A stretch of DNA of 64,000 bases from Primorskyibacter flagellatus (GTDB lineage: Bacteria; Pseudomonadota; Alphaproteobacteria; Rhodobacterales; Rhodobacteraceae), in contig NZ_FWYD01000003.1 in assembly GCF_900176485.1 (NCBI RefSeq), positions 372,001-436,000 on the forward strand, in the 5' to 3' direction. The translations under genes and the position numbers were made by a program. Positions 36,955 through 46,161 of this stretch are shown in pieces (the first letter of the stretch is position 1; the number at the start of each line of letters is the position of its first letter). A model generated the notes under the pieces. That model was not told the origin of the DNA. It worked only from the letters and a program-made list of their open reading frames with translations, and searched no databases.

Positions 36955-38640
36955 TCAGGCGAGCAGGCGGCGCGCGATGACCTGCGCCTGAATCTCTGCC
37001 GCACCCTCGAAAATGTTGAGGATACGCGCGTCGCATAGGATGCGGCTGATGGTATATTCCAGCGCAAAGCCGTTGCCGCCGTGGATCTGCAAGCCATTAT
37101 CGGCAGCAGCCCAAGCGACACGCGCGCCCAGCAGCTTCGCCATCCCGGCCTCCAGATCGCAGCGGTGGCCGTGATCCTTTTCCCAAGCGGAGAAATAGGT
37201 CAACTGCCGTGCGACCATGATCTCGACTGCCATCATCGCCAGCTTGCCCGACACGCGCGGGAAGTTGATCAGCGATTTGCCGAATTGCTTGCGGTCCTGC
37301 GCGTAGCGCATCGATACGTCCAAAGCGGCTTGGGCAACCCCGATGGCGCGGGCGGCGGTCTGGATCCGAGCAGATTCGAAGGTTTCCATCAACTGTTTGA
37401 AACCCTTGCCTTCTTCGCCGCCCAAAAGGTTTTCTTTCTTGACGCTGAAGTTGTCGAAGGCGAGTTCATATTCCTTCATGCCGCGATAGCCCAACACTTC
37501 GATCTCGCCGCCGGTCATGCCTTCGGTGGGGAAGGGGGCCGCATCCGTGCCGGGGGTTTTCTCGGCCAGGAACATGGACAGACCGCAGTGATCGGTTGTT
37601 TCGGGATCGGTGCGCGCCAGCAGCGTCATCACATGGGTGCGCGCGGCATGGGTGATCCATGTCTTGTTGCCGGTCACGCGATAAGTGTCGCCATCCTTGA
37701 CGGCACGGGTGCGCAGCGCGCCAAGATCGGACCCGGTATTGGGTTCGGTAAACACGGCCGTGGGCAGGATCTCTCCACTGGCGATGCGGGGCAGCCAGCT
37801 TTCTTTCTGCGCATCGGTGCCGCCGCACAGGATCAGCTCTGCGGCAATTTCGGACCGGGTGCCAAGGCTGCCAACGCCGATATAGCCGCGCGACAGTTCT
37901 TCGGACACAACGACCATCGAGGCTTTTGACAAGCCCAGCCCGCCATGTTCCTCGGGAATGGTCAGGCCAAAGACGCCCATCTCGGCCAATTCCTCGATGA
38001 TCTCCATCGGGATCAGCTCGTCCTTGAGATGCCAGTCATGGGCATACGGTTCGATCCGATCAACGGCAAAGCGACGGAATTGCTCGCGGATCATCTCCAG
38101 CTCATCCTCAAGCCCGGAGGCACCGAAGGTGACGTTGGCCGATTGCTCTTGCATCAACTCGACCAGCCGGGAGCGTGCCGCCTGGCTGTTGCCCTTTTGG
38201 ATCAGCGTTTCGATCTGTGGCGTGGACAGCGGATCAAGGTCATCGCGTGAAAGTCCAAGATCTCCGGCGCGCGAGATTTCGCCCTGGCTCATCGGAATGC
38301 CACCGATGATCTGGTTGAGGTACTCGCCAAAGGCAATCTGGTGGATCAATTGCTCGATCTCGCCAAACTTTCCGTCCGTTTGCAGCCGTTCGGCCCATTT
38401 CTGCATCTGGCGCAGGGCTTCGGAATAGGTTGCAAGCCAGGCAAGCCCGTGGGTGGCGTTCTGGTTGGCCTCAACCAGCGTACCGGAAACGCGCCCGTCT
38501 TGGCTTACCCGCTCGCGCAGGGCCGCGCGCGCGGTCTCGAAAACCTGCGCAACGGGTTCGACTGTCGCACCGGTCAGTGTGAGCAGGTCGGCAAGCAAGA
38601 TCGAGTCGGTCATCGTCAGGTCCTGTCCGTCATGGGCCAT
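36955..38640 (-). CDS. mcd: (2S)-methylsuccinyl-CoA dehydrogenase
   Basis: 561 residues. An N-terminal helical extension of about 170 residues precedes a standard acyl-CoA dehydrogenase core (TAVFTEPNTGSDLGAL, QIHGGNGFALEYTISRI). That extension and length are diagnostic of Mcd, the FAD enzyme that oxidises methylsuccinyl-CoA to mesaconyl-CoA in the ethylmalonyl-CoA pathway for acetate assimilation. Electrons go to ETF. ATG 38640 has AAGGA upstream; ATG 38613 is an alternative. It is divergent from the TSUP transporter. Confidence 0.9.
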   Translation of the reverse strand: MAHDGQDLTMTDSILLADLLTLTGATVEPVAQVFETARAALRERVSQDGRVSGTLVEANQNATHGLAWLATYSEALRQMQKWAERLQTDGKFGEIEQLIHQIAFGEYLNQIIGGIPMSQGEISRAGDLGLSRDDLDPLSTPQIETLIQKGNSQAARSRLVELMQEQSANVTFGASGLEDELEMIREQFRRFAVDRIEPYAHDWHLKDELIPMEIIEELAEMGVFGLTIPEEHGGLGLSKASMVVVSEELSRGYIGVGSLGTRSEIAAELILCGGTDAQKESWLPRIASGEILPTAVFTEPNTGSDLGALRTRAVKDGDTYRVTGNKTWITHAARTHVMTLLARTDPETTDHCGLSMFLAEKTPGTDAAPFPTEGMTGGEIEVLGYRGMKEYELAFDNFSVKKENLLGGEEGKGFKQLMETFESARIQTAARAIGVAQAALDVSMRYAQDRKQFGKSLINFPRVSGKLAMMAVEIMVARQLTYFSAWEKDHGHRCDLEAGMAKLLGARVAWAAADNGLQIHGGNGFALEYTISRILCDARILNIFEGAAEIQAQVIARRLLA

Positions 38641-38785
38641 GATTCACATCCTTCTTTTCTGCGGTACGGCATAATCTTTTCGCGCATGCAGCGCAACAAA
38701 AATACCTAAATCAGGGGCATTAGTATTCAATAGTTACGTCGCCGAATATTTCTGTAATTCAGAGTGCAGCGTGTTATCGGCAATC

Positions 38786-39556
38786 ATGGAGATGATTTTC
38801 GATCTTATGTCACCTGTCCAACTGGCAGGTGCATTGGCGGTGGCAGTGGTTGCCGGACTGGTCAAGGGGCTGGTCGGCTTTGCCTTGCCGATGATCCTGA
38901 TATCGGGGATTGGCAGCTTCGCATCGCCGGAGCTTGCTTTGGCCGGGTTGATTTTGCCGACGCTGGTGACAAACGGCATGCAGGCGCTGCGACATGGTCC
39001 GCGCGCCGCGATGCAATCGGTGTCGCTTTACCGGGTCTTTCTGCTTGCCATGCTGGTGATGCTGCTGCTTTCCGCCCAATTTGTGCGCGTACTGCCGATA
39101 AAGGTCATGCTGCTGATCATCGGCGTACCGATCACGTTGTTTGCGATATTGCAGTTGGCCGGCGTGCCGTTGCGGCTGGCGCGCGGGTCATCACGAATGA
39201 TCGAACTTGTTGTAGGCGGTTTCGCCGGGTTCATCGGCGGGCTGTCCGGGGTCTGGGGGCCACCAACAATCGCGTATCTGACGGCGCTTGATACCGAAAA
39301 GCGTGAACATGTCCGCGTTCAGGGGGTGATCTACGCTGTCGGGGCCGTCGCACTGTTTGCTGCGCATGTCGGATCTGGCGTGCTGAATGCAACGACATTC
39401 TGGTTCTCGCTGATACTTGTGCCACCATGTGTGATCGCGATGTATGTCGGTGCCAAGGTGCAGGACCGCATAAACCAGGCTGCATTCCGGCAGGCGACGC
39501 TGGTTGTGCTGCTGATTGCCGGTTTGAACCTGCTGCGTCGCGGGTTGTTCGCGTAA
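38786..39556 (+). CDS. TSUP (TauE/SafE) family membrane transporter
   Basis: 256 residues with about eight hydrophobic helices and the TSUP repeats: GLVKGLVGFALPMILISGIG in the first half and GFAGFIGGLSGVWGPPTIAYL in the second. Family members export or take up sulfonates, sulfite or other organic anions. The substrate cannot be inferred. The start is uncertain: ATG 38786 (used), ATG 38792, or GTG 38771. Confidence 0.88.
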   Translation: MEMIFDLMSPVQLAGALAVAVVAGLVKGLVGFALPMILISGIGSFASPELALAGLILPTLVTNGMQALRHGPRAAMQSVSLYRVFLLAMLVMLLLSAQFVRVLPIKVMLLIIGVPITLFAILQLAGVPLRLARGSSRMIELVVGGFAGFIGGLSGVWGPPTIAYLTALDTEKREHVRVQGVIYAVGAVALFAAHVGSGVLNATTFWFSLILVPPCVIAMYVGAKVQDRINQAAFRQATLVVLLIAGLNLLRRGLFA

Positions 39557-39580
39557 CAGGCGTTGCCGCGAAATAGGAAA

Positions 39581-39607
39581 GAGCGCCCAAGGATCTCTCG
39601 GGCGCTC
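39581..39607. terminator. Bidirectional terminator between TSUP gene and pckA
   Basis: GAGCGCCC, an 11-base loop, GGGCGCTC, extended by GAAA upstream and CTTTC downstream. It lies between two convergent stops. Confidence 0.8.
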
Positions 39608-39631
39608 CTTTCATTCGCGATAGAGGACACG

Positions 39632-41230
39632 TCAGCCGATGGCGGCGGCTTTTACGTCCTCGTCAATATACGGCACATATTGTGCAAAATTCTCGGCAAA
39701 CATGTGAACCAGCTTCGCGGCCTGAACATCATAGGCCTGCGCGTCTTCCCATGTGCGACGCGGGTCCAGCAACACCTCTGCCACGCCTGGCACAGAGACG
39801 GGCACTTCGAAGCCGAAATTCGGATCCTTACGGAATTCGGCGTCGGCCAAAGATGCATCAAGCGCCGAGGATAGCAGCGCGCGCGTTGCCTTGATCGGCA
39901 TCCGGCTGCCGGTTCCGTAGGCCCCGCCGGTCCAGCCGGTATTCACCAACCAGCAGGTTGCACCGTGCTTGGCGATCTTGTCGCGCAGCAGGTTGCCATA
40001 GACTTCCGGGCGGCGCGGCATGAAGGGCGCTCCGAAACAGGTCGAGAATGTGGGCTCTGGCTCAGTCACGCCGCGTTCCGTACCGGCGACCTTGGACGTG
40101 AAACCGGACAGGAAGTGATACATCGCCTGCGCGGGCGTCAGGCGTGCAATCGGCGGAAGTACACCGAATGCGTCACAAGTCAGCATGATGATATTCTTGG
40201 GATGGCCGCCCATCGCGTTGGCACTGGCATTGGAGATGTATTCGAGCGGATAGGCGCAGCGCATATTGGCTGTAAGGCTGTCGTCGTTGAAATCCAGCTC
40301 GAACGTTTCGGGGTCGAACACCATATTTTCGATCACGGTGCCGAACTTTTTGGTGGTTGCGTAGATCTCTGGCTCGGCTTCCTGGCTGAGGTTGATCGTC
40401 TTGGCGTAGCAGCCGCCTTCAAAGTTGAACGTGCCGCGATCCGACCAGCCATGTTCATCATCACCGATCAGCACACGGCTTGGATCCGCCGAAAGCGTCG
40501 TTTTCCCGGTACCGGACAGACCGAAGAATATTGCTGCGTCGACCGGATTGCCTGGCGCATGGTTTGCCGAACAGTGCATCGGCATGATGTTTTTTTCCGG
40601 CAACAGGTAATTCAGCAATGTGAACACGGACTTCTTGTTTTCACCGGCGTATTCCGTGCCACCGATCAGGATCATCTTGGCATCCATATTCAGTGCGATC
40701 ACGGTTTCGGACCGGCAGTTGTGTCGCGCTGGATCCGCCTTGAAGCTGGGGCAGTTGATGATGGTGAAGTCTGCCGTGAAATCATCCAACTCGTCGTGAT
40801 CCGGGCGGCGCAGCATGTGGCGGATGAACAGACCGTGCCATGCCAGTTCCGTAACCATTCGGACATCGACGGAATGCGCGGGATCTGCTCCGGCAACGAG
40901 GTCCTGCACGAAATAGTCGCGGCCCTTCATATGCTCCAGCATATCCGCAAGCAGGGCAGAAAACCCTTCGGGCGACATTGCCTTGTTGTTGTCCCACCAG
41001 ATCTTATCCGCGACGCTGTCGGTCTTTACCACATGCTTGTCCAGGGGCGACCGTCCGGTAAACTTGCCGGTTGTCACCAGAAAGGTGCCACCTTCACCCA
41101 AAGTCCCTTCGTCACGTTTGAGAGCAGCTTCAATCAGCGCAGGCTCCATAAGATTGTAATAGACATTGCCCAGCCCCTCGATCCCCTGATCGTCAAGGCG
41201 GAATTGCGGGTTTACCCGTCCAAATGTCAT
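39632..41230 (-). CDS. pckA: Phosphoenolpyruvate carboxykinase (ATP)
   Basis: 532 residues, normal for the ATP form. The kinase P-loop is [17 protein letters not shown], with the upstream [15 protein letters not shown] and the metal-site region preserved. It converts oxaloacetate to PEP for gluconeogenesis. The ATG at 41230 gives [12 protein letters not shown]. It is divergent from chvI, and the 348-bp gap carries paired TTAGCGCAA motifs. Confidence 0.97.
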   Translation of the reverse strand: MTFGRVNPQFRLDDQGIEGLGNVYYNLMEPALIEAALKRDEGTLGEGGTFLVTTGKFTGRSPLDKHVVKTDSVADKIWWDNNKAMSPEGFSALLADMLEHMKGRDYFVQDLVAGADPAHSVDVRMVTELAWHGLFIRHMLRRPDHDELDDFTADFTIINCPSFKADPARHNCRSETVIALNMDAKMILIGGTEYAGENKKSVFTLLNYLLPEKNIMPMHCSANHAPGNPVDAAIFFGLSGTGKTTLSADPSRVLIGDDEHGWSDRGTFNFEGGCYAKTINLSQEAEPEIYATTKKFGTVIENMVFDPETFELDFNDDSLTANMRCAYPLEYISNASANAMGGHPKNIIMLTCDAFGVLPPIARLTPAQAMYHFLSGFTSKVAGTERGVTEPEPTFSTCFGAPFMPRRPEVYGNLLRDKIAKHGATCWLVNTGWTGGAYGTGSRMPIKATRALLSSALDASLADAEFRKDPNFGFEVPVSVPGVAEVLLDPRRTWEDAQAYDVQAAKLVHMFAENFAQYVPYIDEDVKAAAIG

Positions 41231-41578
41231 TTTTCCAAGCTCCTGTAGCCGCACGAGAAGCGGCGATTTGCAGACGTGGCGCCAAGCTTCTTATGCGCGC
41301 CATCCCCCGCAGAGCGCAGGGGGCAAGGCCGTCCTTATCATGCCAAATTATGTCGTGAACAGGACGCAAACGCACAGTTAGCGCAACCAAGGAGTGTTTA
41401 GCGCAATCATCTTGCGTGACTGGTTTTTGAACGTCGGAAATTAAGGCATTGGTAAGGTTTTCTCACGACAACTGGAAGATCAGGGCGCGGGTGATTCGCG
41501 TGTACGGTGTGTGGCGCGGACTGATATGCATGCGGTCGCAGAAGAGGCTCCAGAATGGGCAGTAGAAGGAATGGTTTA
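41231..41578. promoter_or_regulatory. pckA/chvI divergent regulatory region
   Basis: No gene is seen in these 348 bases. Two TTAGCGCAA copies (41378-41386 and 41398-41406) are exactly 20 bp apart, two helical turns. They are half-palindromes resembling the GC-centred operators of LacI-type carbon regulators. A CCCCC/GGGGG hairpin (41304-41323) lies in the pckA leader. AAGGA sits nine bases before the chvI ATG. The operator call is inference. Confidence 0.5.
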
Positions 41579-42280
41579 ATGTCGAGAATCGCGCTGGTGG
41601 ACGACGATAGGAATATCCTGACATCGGTTGCGATGACACTTGAGGCCGAGGGTTTCCAGGTCGAGACATATAATGACGGACAAGCTGCGCTGGATGGTTT
41701 CAGCAAGAAGCTTCCGGATATGGCCGTGTTCGACATAAAAATGCCTCGCATGGACGGAATGGATTTGTTGCAGCGTGTTCGGCAGAAATCTTCGATGCCG
41801 GTGATTTTCCTGACCTCCAAGGACGACGAGATCGACGAGGTTTTGGGTCTTCGGATGGGCGCGGACGATTATGTGAAAAAACCGTTCAGTCAAAGGCTGC
41901 TGGTTGAACGAATCCGGACATTGCTGCGTCGGCAGGAAGTCGTGGAAAGCGATATTGTCGGTGACGCGGAAGAACCCAAACTGATGGAGCGGGGCAATTT
42001 GACGATGGATCCGATGCGCCACTCTGTGCAGTGGAAGGGACATGATGTTGCGCTGACTGTTACAGAATTTCTGTTGTTGCAGGCACTTGCGCAACGTCCG
42101 GGTTTTGTGAAGTCACGCGATCAGCTTATGGATGTGGCCTATGACGACCAGGTTTATGTGGATGATCGCACCATCGACAGCCACATCAAACGCTTGCGCA
42201 AGAAAATGCGGATCGCAGACACCGACTTTTCTGCGATCGAAACGCTGTATGGCGTTGGCTATCGTTACAACGAAGAGTGA
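41579..42280 (+). CDS. chvI: OmpR-family response regulator ChvI
   Basis: 233 residues. Receiver domain with phosphoacceptor Asp52 ([16 protein letters not shown]) and Lys in [10 protein letters not shown]; the C-terminal winged-helix DNA-binding domain ends [15 protein letters not shown]. ChvI with its kinase ChvG controls envelope, exopolysaccharide and acid-stress responses in alphaproteobacteria. The ATG at 41579 is preferred over the upstream in-frame ATG. It overlaps the kinase gene region by a few bases at most. Confidence 0.95.
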   Translation: MSRIALVDDDRNILTSVAMTLEAEGFQVETYNDGQAALDGFSKKLPDMAVFDIKMPRMDGMDLLQRVRQKSSMPVIFLTSKDDEIDEVLGLRMGADDYVKKPFSQRLLVERIRTLLRRQEVVESDIVGDAEEPKLMERGNLTMDPMRHSVQWKGHDVALTVTEFLLLQALAQRPGFVKSRDQLMDVAYDDQVYVDDRTIDSHIKRLRKKMRIADTDFSAIETLYGVGYRYNEE

Positions 42281-42282
42281 CT

Positions 42283-43980
42283 ATGACACTTGCGGAGGGC
42301 ATCCAGGAACGTAGGCGCGGCGGACGACGTGCTGATGGTGCTGTTTCGGACGATGCTGCGGCTTCTGAACTATTGATCCGTCCATCAAGACGAAGATTTT
42401 TCTCATTCAAACATTCGCCTTTGACGCGCAAGATCATCCTTTTCAACCTGGTCGCTTTGACGGTGGTTATTGGTGGCTTGCTGTATGTCAGTCCGTCAGA
42501 CGATGGGTGGGCCAGCCTCCGTCGCCAGAACCTCATTGCCGAGGCGGAGTTGGTTGCCGACGTGTTCGAGGCCCGTTTGGTCAAACCTGACGCAGATGCC
42601 ATTAATCAAGGCGATATTGAACCTATTCTGCGCATACTGAGTCGACGACACGGTGCTGAAGTATACGTTTTTAATCAAGCCGGGACGTTGATCGCCGAGC
42701 GTGTCGCCACTGTGGGCATGGTTCCGGAAGACTCTGTCGAAAGACCTGTCATCAGCGAGTTACTCTCACGCTTCGGGAAAAGTGTGTCCTGGATACTGGC
42801 CTTGGTTCAGGAGGACGAAGCGCCGTCGATATCTACTGTTGACCGGACGCGCATGATCGCAGGGCAGATCTTGGCGACTGACGCGACCGCCACGTCTGAT
42901 GTCGAGATGATCCTGAGCGCTGACGGCGGCAAGAGGTTCATCGTGGTCGCCCCGATTCTCCGACATGGCCTTGGAATTGGTGCGGTGGGGCTGGTCCGGA
43001 CCGAAATTGAGATAGCTGCGCTGGAACGCGCGGAACGAGAACGCATGTACCGGATGTTTATTATCGCGACTCTGGTCTCTATCGGCCTAAGTCTGATACT
43101 GGCCTCAACCATTGCCACCCCGTTGACTGATCTCGCCGATGCGGCGGAACTTGGTCGCGAACGCAATCGGCGCAACGCCACGACCGGACGCATTCGTATT
43201 CCCGATCTTACCGCGCGACCGGACGAGATTGGCAGGCTTTCCGGAGCTTTACGGGGCATGGTTTCGGCGCTTTACGACAGGATCGACAGCAACGAACAAT
43301 TTGCCGCGGACGTGTCGCATGAAATCAAAAACCCGCTGGCGTCATTGCGGTCTGCGGTCGGCACAATGCGCGTCGCAAAACGCGCCGACCAGCAGGAAAA
43401 ATTGCTGGATGTGATCGAACATGACGTGCGCAGACTTGATCGACTGGTCAGTGACATCTCAAACGCATCCCGGCTGGACAGCGAGTTGGTCAAAGAAGAA
43501 GAGATCCAATTCAATTTATTGGAGACGCTTGGGACACTCGCAGAGTTTCTGGGCGAGGATGCGCGTCAGCGCGGGATCGAGTTTGTTGTTGATTTGCCGG
43601 ACGCGCCAATTCACTTGCACGGGCTTGAAGCTCGTCTTGCACAGGTTTTTGTCAATCTCATCACCAACGCAATCAGCTTTTGCGAGGATGGTGACGCGAT
43701 CCGCATCTGGGCAAGGCAACGAGAGAATAGAGTGCTTGTCGTCGTCGAAGATACCGGGCCGGGGATTCCGGAACAGGCGTTGACCCAGATATTCAAGCGG
43801 TTCTACTCTCAGCGACCGGACGGCGATTTCGGTAACAATTCGGGTCTTGGGCTGGCAATTTCCAAACAAATTGTAGAGGCGCATGATGGCGTTATCTGGG
43901 CGGAGAACATTCGCCCGACAGAAGCAGATATTACCTCAGAGCCGTCGGGCGCGCGCTTTGTTGTCGGGCTTCCAGTCTGA
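42283..43980 (+). CDS. chvG: Sensor histidine kinase ChvG
   Basis: 565 residues. Cytoplasmic N-tail, a membrane helix (ILFNLVALTVVIGGLLYV), a periplasmic sensor region of about 220 residues, a second helix (IATLVSIGLSLILASTIA), HAMP, then HisKA with ADVSHEIKNPLASLRSA and the HATPase domain (NSGLGLAISKQIVEAHDG). In rhizobia ExoR holds the periplasmic domain inactive; no exoR is in this window. GTG at 42277 is an alternative start overlapping the chvI stop. Confidence 0.95.
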   Translation: MTLAEGIQERRRGGRRADGAVSDDAAASELLIRPSRRRFFSFKHSPLTRKIILFNLVALTVVIGGLLYVSPSDDGWASLRRQNLIAEAELVADVFEARLVKPDADAINQGDIEPILRILSRRHGAEVYVFNQAGTLIAERVATVGMVPEDSVERPVISELLSRFGKSVSWILALVQEDEAPSISTVDRTRMIAGQILATDATATSDVEMILSADGGKRFIVVAPILRHGLGIGAVGLVRTEIEIAALERAERERMYRMFIIATLVSIGLSLILASTIATPLTDLADAAELGRERNRRNATTGRIRIPDLTARPDEIGRLSGALRGMVSALYDRIDSNEQFAADVSHEIKNPLASLRSAVGTMRVAKRADQQEKLLDVIEHDVRRLDRLVSDISNASRLDSELVKEEEIQFNLLETLGTLAEFLGEDARQRGIEFVVDLPDAPIHLHGLEARLAQVFVNLITNAISFCEDGDAIRIWARQRENRVLVVVEDTGPGIPEQALTQIFKRFYSQRPDGDFGNNSGLGLAISKQIVEAHDGVIWAENIRPTEADITSEPSGARFVVGLPV

Positions 43981-44128
43981 TCCGCACCATTGCTGTATGT
44001 GCTATTGCCGCCGGGCAGCCAATCCGCTTTCGTCACGACCGTCTTGAAAAGCGGTTGCGGTCCGACCCGACCACACCGATTGTCATGTGATAGGGACCGC
44101 CGTTGCGAATTGAAGGCAAGCCTGCGTT

Positions 44129-44560
44129 TTGAACAAACAGTCCACGATCCTGCATGCCACGACAGTCTCAATCGGGAACAAAGGTGCTGTCTTCATAGGG
44201 GCATCGGGGGCGGGAAAGTCCGGATTGGCATTGGAGATGATGGCGCTTGGGGCGCAACTCATTGCGGATGACCGAACGGAATTATGTCATTGGGACGGTG
44301 CGGATGAAGTCATTGCGCGCGCACCGAAAGGTTTGCCCTCGCTGATCGAGGCCAGAGGCATAGGGTTGTTGAATGCGCCCTTGGCAGGTTCGGTTCGTGT
44401 GGCGGTAGTGGTTGACCTTGACGAGACAGAAGGCCAACGTATGCCCGAACTACGGGACACTTTGCTGCTTGGCCGGTACATTCCCCTTCTTCACAGGCCC
44501 GCGACCCCTCATTTTGCTGCGTCGCTTTATCACTATCTCATGTTTGGACGGAAAGATTGA
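44129..44560 (+). CDS. hprK: HPr kinase/phosphorylase, short alphaproteobacterial form
   Basis: 143 residues, containing only the catalytic domain. The Walker A is GASGAGKSGLALEM, then ADDRTELCHW and the signature-like segment RGIGLLNAPL. The N-terminal domain of Firmicute HprK is missing, which is the normal state in alphaproteobacteria and not a truncation. It phosphorylates HPr on serine and so tunes the PTS-Ntr relay. The TTG start has no good competitor. It lies 1 bp from rapZ. Confidence 0.9.
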   Translation: MNKQSTILHATTVSIGNKGAVFIGASGAGKSGLALEMMALGAQLIADDRTELCHWDGADEVIARAPKGLPSLIEARGIGLLNAPLAGSVRVAVVVDLDETEGQRMPELRDTLLLGRYIPLLHRPATPHFAASLYHYLMFGRKD

Positions 44561-44561
44561 T

Positions 44562-45485
44562 ATGGCTGCCCCCGACGCCGAAACGCAAAGAGTGATCCTG
44601 GTCACCGGTCCGTCGGGTGCCGGTCGGACAACTGCGATCAACGCGCTCGAAGATCTGGGCTTTGAAGCGATCGACAACCTGCCCCTTGGCTTGATCCCGC
44701 GGCTGATTGACGGTGTATCGCTGCGCCCGATGGCGTTGGGAATTGACGCAAGGGGGCGAGATTTCTCTCCAGAAGGCTTGTTGGATTTGCAGGCGCAATT
44801 GTCCAACGACCAGCGGGTGACGGTCGAACTGCTGTATCTGGATTGTCGGGCAGAGGTTCTTCTGCGCCGATTTTCTGAAACACGCAGGCGCCATCCGCTA
44901 TCGCCCGACGACGCACCGGGTGAGGGGATCGCGCGCGAAATGGAAATGTTGGCACCGGTGCGAAGTGGTGCGGACCTGTTGATCGAAACCAGCGACCTGA
45001 CGCCGCATGACCTGCGTGCGCAGGTGCAACGTTGGTTCGGATCCGAGACTGGGCAAGGTATGGCAGTCGCTTTGCATTCGTTCAGCTACAAACGCGGATT
45101 GCCGAACGGGCTGGACATGGTTTTTGATTGTCGTTTTTTGCACAACCCGTTCTGGCAGAAGGATCTGCGAAAGCTGACAGGGCTGGACGCGGCGGTGTCA
45201 GACTATGTGAGCCGCGATGCACGCCATGCCCCGTTCATTGAAAAGGTCACCGATCTTGTTGCTTTTGTGCTTCCGGCGTCGGTCGAGGAAGGAAAGGCGC
45301 ATTTTTCGGTCGGTTTCGGATGCACCGGCGGGCAACACCGATCCGTTGCCGTCACGGAATGCGTCGCCGCTGCCCTTGCGCTACAGGGCTGGCGGGTGTC
45401 AATAAGGCATCGCGAACTTGAACGTCTTGGCCTTGCTGCCGAAACGTCTCGCATCGTGAAGACTGGCGGAGAGGCCCGAAATTGA
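44562..45485 (+). CDS. rapZ: RapZ family RNase adapter / nucleotide-binding protein
   Basis: 307 residues. The P-loop reads VTGPSGAGRTTAINALED, with Arg22 where Lys is usual; the C-terminal domain has FGCTGGQHRSVAV, the RapZ ligand-binding signature. In enterics RapZ directs RNase E to GlmY/GlmZ and senses glucosamine-6-phosphate; the alphaproteobacterial role is not established. The TTGA overlap at 45482 couples it to the EIIA gene. Confidence 0.92.
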   Translation: MAAPDAETQRVILVTGPSGAGRTTAINALEDLGFEAIDNLPLGLIPRLIDGVSLRPMALGIDARGRDFSPEGLLDLQAQLSNDQRVTVELLYLDCRAEVLLRRFSETRRRHPLSPDDAPGEGIAREMEMLAPVRSGADLLIETSDLTPHDLRAQVQRWFGSETGQGMAVALHSFSYKRGLPNGLDMVFDCRFLHNPFWQKDLRKLTGLDAAVSDYVSRDARHAPFIEKVTDLVAFVLPASVEEGKAHFSVGFGCTGGQHRSVAVTECVAAALALQGWRVSIRHRELERLGLAAETSRIVKTGGEARN

Positions 45486-45874
45486 TCGGCATCGTGATCG
45501 TTGCACATGGCGGACTGGCGAGAGAGTATCTCGCGGCAGTCGAACATGTGGTTGGTGAATTGCAAGCTGTGCGGACGATCTCTATCGAGGCCGATCACAA
45601 CCGTGCGGTCAAGCAATCCGAGATTTGTGCGGCAGCGGATGCCGTCGATCATGGCGATGGCGTGGTGGTCGTTACGGATATGTTCGGTGGGTCGCCGTCC
45701 AACCTGGCGCTCAAGGCATGTAAGCCGATGAACCGGCGAATCCTTTACGGTGCCAATCTGCCGATGTTGATCAAACTGGCAAAAAGTCGCCAAATGTCTG
45801 TTACTGATGCGGTTCGTTCAGCCCTAGAGGCCGGGCGAAAGTATATTGACAGTCAGAATATTTCTCTGGACTAG
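45482..45874 (+). CDS. PTS EIIA component, mannose-family (PtsN-relay type)
   Basis: 130 residues, EIIA-Man fold. The phospho-accepting His is His9 in IVIVAHGGLAREYL, and VVVTDMFGGSPSNLAL is the family signature. No membrane IIB/IIC genes accompany it, so it is a regulatory EIIA fed by EI-Ntr and HPr. The TTG start overlaps the rapZ stop (TTGA). Confidence 0.92.
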   Translation: MIGIVIVAHGGLAREYLAAVEHVVGELQAVRTISIEADHNRAVKQSEICAAADAVDHGDGVVVVTDMFGGSPSNLALKACKPMNRRILYGANLPMLIKLAKSRQMSVTDAVRSALEAGRKYIDSQNISLD

Positions 45875-45882
45875 GGCGCATC

Positions 45883-46161
45883 ATGTCAAACTCCATCCGT
45901 CGCACGCTTCAGGTCGTGAATGAAAAAGGGCTGCACGCCCGGGCCTCGGCCAAGCTGGTCGAAGTCGTGGAAGGCTTTGATGCCTCCGTAGAGGTCTGCA
46001 AGGATGGGATGAACGCATCCGGCGACAGCATCATGGGGCTTTTGATGTTGGCAGCCTCCAAAGGAAGCACTATTGAAGTCGAAATATCTGGCCCGGATGC
46101 CGGAGCGCTGGCAGATGCGGTGGAAGCTCTGGTCGCCGATCGGTTTGGCGAGGACATGTGA
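45883..46161 (+). CDS. ptsH: Phosphocarrier protein HPr
   Basis: 92 residues. The active-site His is His18 in NEKGLHARASAKLV, and the regulatory Ser is Ser49 in ASGDSIMGLLMLA, matching Ser46 of classical HPr; that fits the HPr kinase encoded upstream. It lies 8 bp after the EIIA gene. A GTGA overlap at 46158-46161 joins it to the acyltransferase gene. Confidence 0.95.
   Translation: MSNSIRRTLQVVNEKGLHARASAKLVEVVEGFDASVEVCKDGMNASGDSIMGLLMLAASKGSTIEVEISGPDAGALADAVEALVADRFGEDM

Noticed and set aside
39965-41248. 427-codon plus-strand frame opposite pckA
   Set aside because: Shadow frame of pckA; product is His/Gly/Arg-rich with no domain.
44129-44560. hprK as a truncated pseudogene
   Set aside because: Only the catalytic domain is present, but this is the usual form in alphaproteobacteria and the P-loop is intact.
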